DNA of 26,604 bases, taken from the NCBI GenBank assembly GCA_035295665.1, contig DATGIQ010000432.1:1-26604 (forward strand), read 5' to 3'. This stretch comes from DATGIQ01 sp035295665. GTDB taxonomy: Bacteria; Planctomycetota; Planctomycetia; Gemmatales; Gemmataceae. Below are positions 24,232 through 26,604 of this stretch, piece by piece. The number at the start of each line of letters is the position of its first letter. Positions within the stretch are counted from its first letter, which is position 1. Made by a program: the position numbers and the translations under genes. The notes under the pieces were generated by a model. The model was not told the origin of the DNA and did not search any database. It was given only the letters and a program-made list of their open reading frames with translations.

Positions 24232-25383
24232 TCATTGTTCGACCTTGGTCGGATCCCAAATCGTGGCGGTGATGGTGCGGTTGCCGGTGGTGGCCTCCTG
24301 GAAATAATAGACCGTGACAATCTTGCCGTCGGTGCGCTGGACGCTTCGGGGATAGCCGAGGTCGCGGCCGCCGCCATCACTGCGCAAGCGGATCTCCTTG
24401 CCCCATGTACGTCCACCGTCGTTGCTCAGCCGGGCCCGGATACCGTACGGTTTCGCGCGGTAGCCATAAGTCAAACAGACGCGCCCATCCGCCAGTCGAA
24501 TCATGCTGGCGGGATTGCCTTCGCCCGTGTCGGCCACCGAAGGCTCGTCCCGCTTCCAGCTTCGGCCGTTGTCCAGCGAACGATAGGTTTCGATCCACCC
24601 CTTGGCGCCATCGTGGTACCGGATCGCCGTGAGTAGTTCCGCCTCGGCCAACCGGATTGTGGAGGGCATGATGGCGTATCCTTTTGGCTCGTCGGCGATC
24701 CAGGCTATGAATTGCCAGGTCTTGCCGCCATCGGTGGTGCGCACGCACAGCGGCCGACCTTCGCGGCCGTTTTCCTTAGCAGCGGTGAGAAAGAGCATGC
24801 AGTCGTCCTTGCCATTGACCAGATAGTCCGTCCGGGCAGCGATCCCTTTCTGGCCAAAGAGCGGCAATCGAAAGGGCCCTTGCCAGTTCTTGCCACGGTC
24901 GATCGAGTAAGAGAAACGGGAAGGTCCGGTATTCACATCCGTCATGCGAACGGTCAGCGCGAAATCGGGATGGGTGAACGGGATACCGCCTGGACAATCC
25001 TCCCACGCCTTCTCCTTCAAACCCGGCGGCGTGATCCCGTGCAGGGCCTTTCCCACCGGAATCAATGCCCCTTTCTCGGCCGGATTCTCGACGGTCCAGG
25101 TCACCCCTCCATCGCGGCTACGGGCCAACAGATGCTCTTCGGGGCGATTATGGTCGATCGCGTGCCGGTTGGGGCCGTTATCCTTGAAATAGCCGGCGCT
25201 GAAGCCTACGAGGATCTCGTCGCCCCATGACCAGATGCCATGGTTGGCCGGCCAGCCGCCGAATCGCCCTCGCTCGGCATAGACCTGCACGTGGTGCACA
25301 TCAGGAAGGGGCGGCTCGGCAGGAGCGGAGGCCGAACACCAACCTGTGAACCCGGCGCACAAGAGCGAAAACACTCGGTGCAT
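24232..25383 (-). CDS. secreted sialidase-family (BNR/Asp-box) protein
   Basis: The 383-residue protein has a signal peptide (MHRVFSLLCAGFTGWCSASAPA) and at least five Asp-box motifs: SRDGGVTW, SIDRGKNW, TTDGGKTW, SLDNGRSW and SNDGGRTW. These define a six-blade sialidase propeller. A classical Y/FRIP arginine motif is not obvious; the equivalent N-terminal region reads GGWPANHGIWSWGDEILVGF. Cleavage of sialic acid is therefore unproven and another glycan may be the target. ATG 25383 precedes the signal peptide and has GGAGAG upstream; the longer open frame to 25461 adds an Arg-rich, unlikely extension. It is 89 nt after the GH2 gene on the same strand, suggesting shared use in glycan breakdown. 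Confidence 0.85.
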   Translation of the reverse strand: MHRVFSLLCAGFTGWCSASAPAEPPLPDVHHVQVYAERGRFGGWPANHGIWSWGDEILVGFSAGYFKDNGPNRHAIDHNRPEEHLLARSRDGGVTWTVENPAEKGALIPVGKALHGITPPGLKEKAWEDCPGGIPFTHPDFALTVRMTDVNTGPSRFSYSIDRGKNWQGPFRLPLFGQKGIAARTDYLVNGKDDCMLFLTAAKENGREGRPLCVRTTDGGKTWQFIAWIADEPKGYAIMPSTIRLAEAELLTAIRYHDGAKGWIETYRSLDNGRSWKRDEPSVADTGEGNPASMIRLADGRVCLTYGYRAKPYGIRARLSNDGGRTWGKEIRLRSDGGGRDLGYPRSVQRTDGKIVTVYYFQEATTGNRTITATIWDPTKVEQ

Positions 25384-25472
25384 GGATCGCTTATCTCTCC
25401 ATTCTGGAGCAAGGCGTAGCCCTAGCATTCTTGCTCGGGACGACGAACGACGGCCGGCCATGGCTACTCCTG

Positions 25473-26604
25473 TTAAGAGCCAGCCTTGTCGTCGAACACC
25501 GGCCGGCTCTCATCCAAACTGGCATCCAGAATAGCAGGCGATGGCTTCGCATGCACCTCCGAAACCAAGGAAGTTGAATTACTTTCCTCTGTCTGGTTAG
25601 TGTCCCCGGCCATGGACCCGTCACTGTTGATCATGACCTGCGGCAAGGCCCCGGACGTGCTCGGGGCCAAAGTCAGATCGCTGCTCGCAATGGTCATGCC
25701 GATGCTGGCGGGCATCAGCAAGGGAACGCTTCGTTTCCCCGAAGAGGGAGAGGCTGCTTGGCCACCGCCCACGGTGAGTTGATTGATGTCAATGAAATCG
25801 AGCTTGTCGTTGCTGGAGCCCGTGGCGTTGGTGATAGTCAACAGCCCATTGGTGACCGTTACGGTTCGCCAGGCTTCCTGGAAGCGACTAAGGACGTTCA
25901 CCCCCCCGCTGACGGCAAGCATGCCGTCGGTCGAGATCTCGTCGATGCTGTCGAAATTGCTTGGATCGCCGGAGACCAGGTGGATGGCGTAGGTGCCGTT
26001 GGGCACCGCAATTTGCCAGGCGTGGCCGCCCGTCGGCTGCTCCATGGCAATCCCCGTATCGTACCGCGAATCGCTCATGACACCCCGGGCAAAGGTGTTG
26101 GCCGAGTTGTCGCTGTCCCAGCCGTAGGTGAATCCATTTCCTCGGCTGCCATAGGCGTACCCATAATCCGGCATGTAGGCGGCCGGAACCGCGACGCCCA
26201 CAGGCTGAAAATTGATCCGCGCAAACGGTACGCCGCCCAGCTGCATCGGAGCGTACCAGGTGACGCCATCCGTGTACGTCGTGCCATTCCGTTTGGCGGT
26301 GACCTGGATATTGTTGGCACCGGCAGCCAACTTCACGCCCGGCCAGAGGAAGATGTGATCGGTGCTGGTGAGCGTGCTGACGACCACGCCGTTGACCGAG
26401 AGCGTGACGGCATCGAGGTTGGAATAGATTTTGATATCCGCGGTGTTGGTGGGACGATTGATGTAGTTGCGGCTGGTGAGATAGAGGACGGGGCTGGTGG
26501 ACCAGTTGGCCTTGTACCAGTAGAAGGAATCCTTGAGCGTCTTGCGATCGTAGCTGACCAGCCCCTTGTCATTGCGTCCGGGCGTATCCCCCTCATTGCG
26601 GCTA
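25473..26604 (-). CDS. C-terminal part of a GH2 beta-galactosidase-like protein with a carbohydrate-binding-like domain
   Basis: The frame is open to the window edge, so the start and catalytic part are missing; 376 residues are visible. The first portion (26604 to about 26270) contains GLVSYDRKTLKDSFYWYKAN and VLYLTSRNYINRP, then IYSNLDAVTLSVNGVVV. This is the sequence that follows the barrel in GH2 beta-galactosidases plus its Ig-like domain. Next (about 26228-25778) is a malectin/CBM-like domain: FARINFQPVGV, GNGFTYGWDSDNSANTFARG, VPNGTYAIHLVSGDPSNFDS and KLDFIDINQL. The last 100 or so residues are a low-complexity Ser/Thr/Ala tail ending DDKAGS. It is probably secreted and acts on a beta-linked polysaccharide, followed by the sialidase-like gene. 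Confidence 0.8.
   Translation of the reverse strand, partial: SRNEGDTPGRNDKGLVSYDRKTLKDSFYWYKANWSTSPVLYLTSRNYINRPTNTADIKIYSNLDAVTLSVNGVVVSTLTSTDHIFLWPGVKLAAGANNIQVTAKRNGTTYTDGVTWYAPMQLGGVPFARINFQPVGVAVPAAYMPDYGYAYGSRGNGFTYGWDSDNSANTFARGVMSDSRYDTGIAMEQPTGGHAWQIAVPNGTYAIHLVSGDPSNFDSIDEISTDGMLAVSGGVNVLSRFQEAWRTVTVTNGLLTITNATGSSNDKLDFIDINQLTVGGGQAASPSSGKRSVPLLMPASIGMTIASSDLTLAPSTSGALPQVMINSDGSMAGDTNQTEESNSTSLVSEVHAKPSPAILDASLDESRPVFDDKAGS

Overview
The window looks like a chromosomal segment of a GC-rich Planctomycetota bacterium, probably Gemmatales/Gemmataceae. The evidence is gene content: a planctomycete-type c-cytochrome domain fused to WD40 repeats, a large secreted PPC-domain protein, two transmembrane Ser/Thr kinases (one with TPRs, one fused to a DUF1080 domain), a BBP2-like outer-membrane porin, a HAF-repeat/PEP-CTERM protein and a secreted GH2/sialidase pair. 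Taxon below phylum is inference. I saw no tRNA, rRNA, CRISPR array or transposase.

Layout. 1-630 (+) is the 3' part of an alpha/beta-hydrolase-like gene, followed by a HAF/PEP-CTERM protein (653-1570, +). A leftward respiratory block runs from 5792 to 1590: nuoI, a DUF2203 gene, nuoA, nuoB, nuoC, nuoD. This is a partial and reordered complex I operon with a good sigma70-type promoter at 5843-5870. A coiled-coil protein (6062-6883, +) diverges from it. Next, on the minus strand, are a PPC-domain secreted protein and a cytochrome/WD40 protein (10947-6978), and then two tandem plus-strand kinases (11592-14498, 14622-16508). A porin (17996-16620, -) faces them.

The most notable region is 18252-22806. 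It encodes Anbu, the proteasome-like bacterial protease (-), divergent from a tight plus-strand set: circularly permuted ATP-grasp, alpha-E (DUF403) protein and transglutaminase-like protease. This is the obscure Anbu / ATP-grasp / alpha-E / transglutaminase system, thought to make and break peptide or isopeptide bonds on an unknown substrate. Here Anbu has Ser in place of the usual N-terminal Thr. A perfect 22-bp hairpin separates the ATP-grasp and alpha-E genes. A small, possibly frameshifted gene of unknown function follows the set. The window ends with a LolA-like secreted protein (23363-24121, +) and, on the minus strand, a sialidase and the C-terminal part of a GH2 beta-galactosidase-like protein with a carbohydrate-binding-like domain.

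Non-coding structure. All three convergent gene junctions that have room (about 6907-6955, 16541-16596, 24141-24189) carry a related 23-24 nt-arm palindrome with a shared AGCGAAG core. A lone half-copy lies at 11052-11075. This looks like a dispersed repeat family used as bidirectional terminators.
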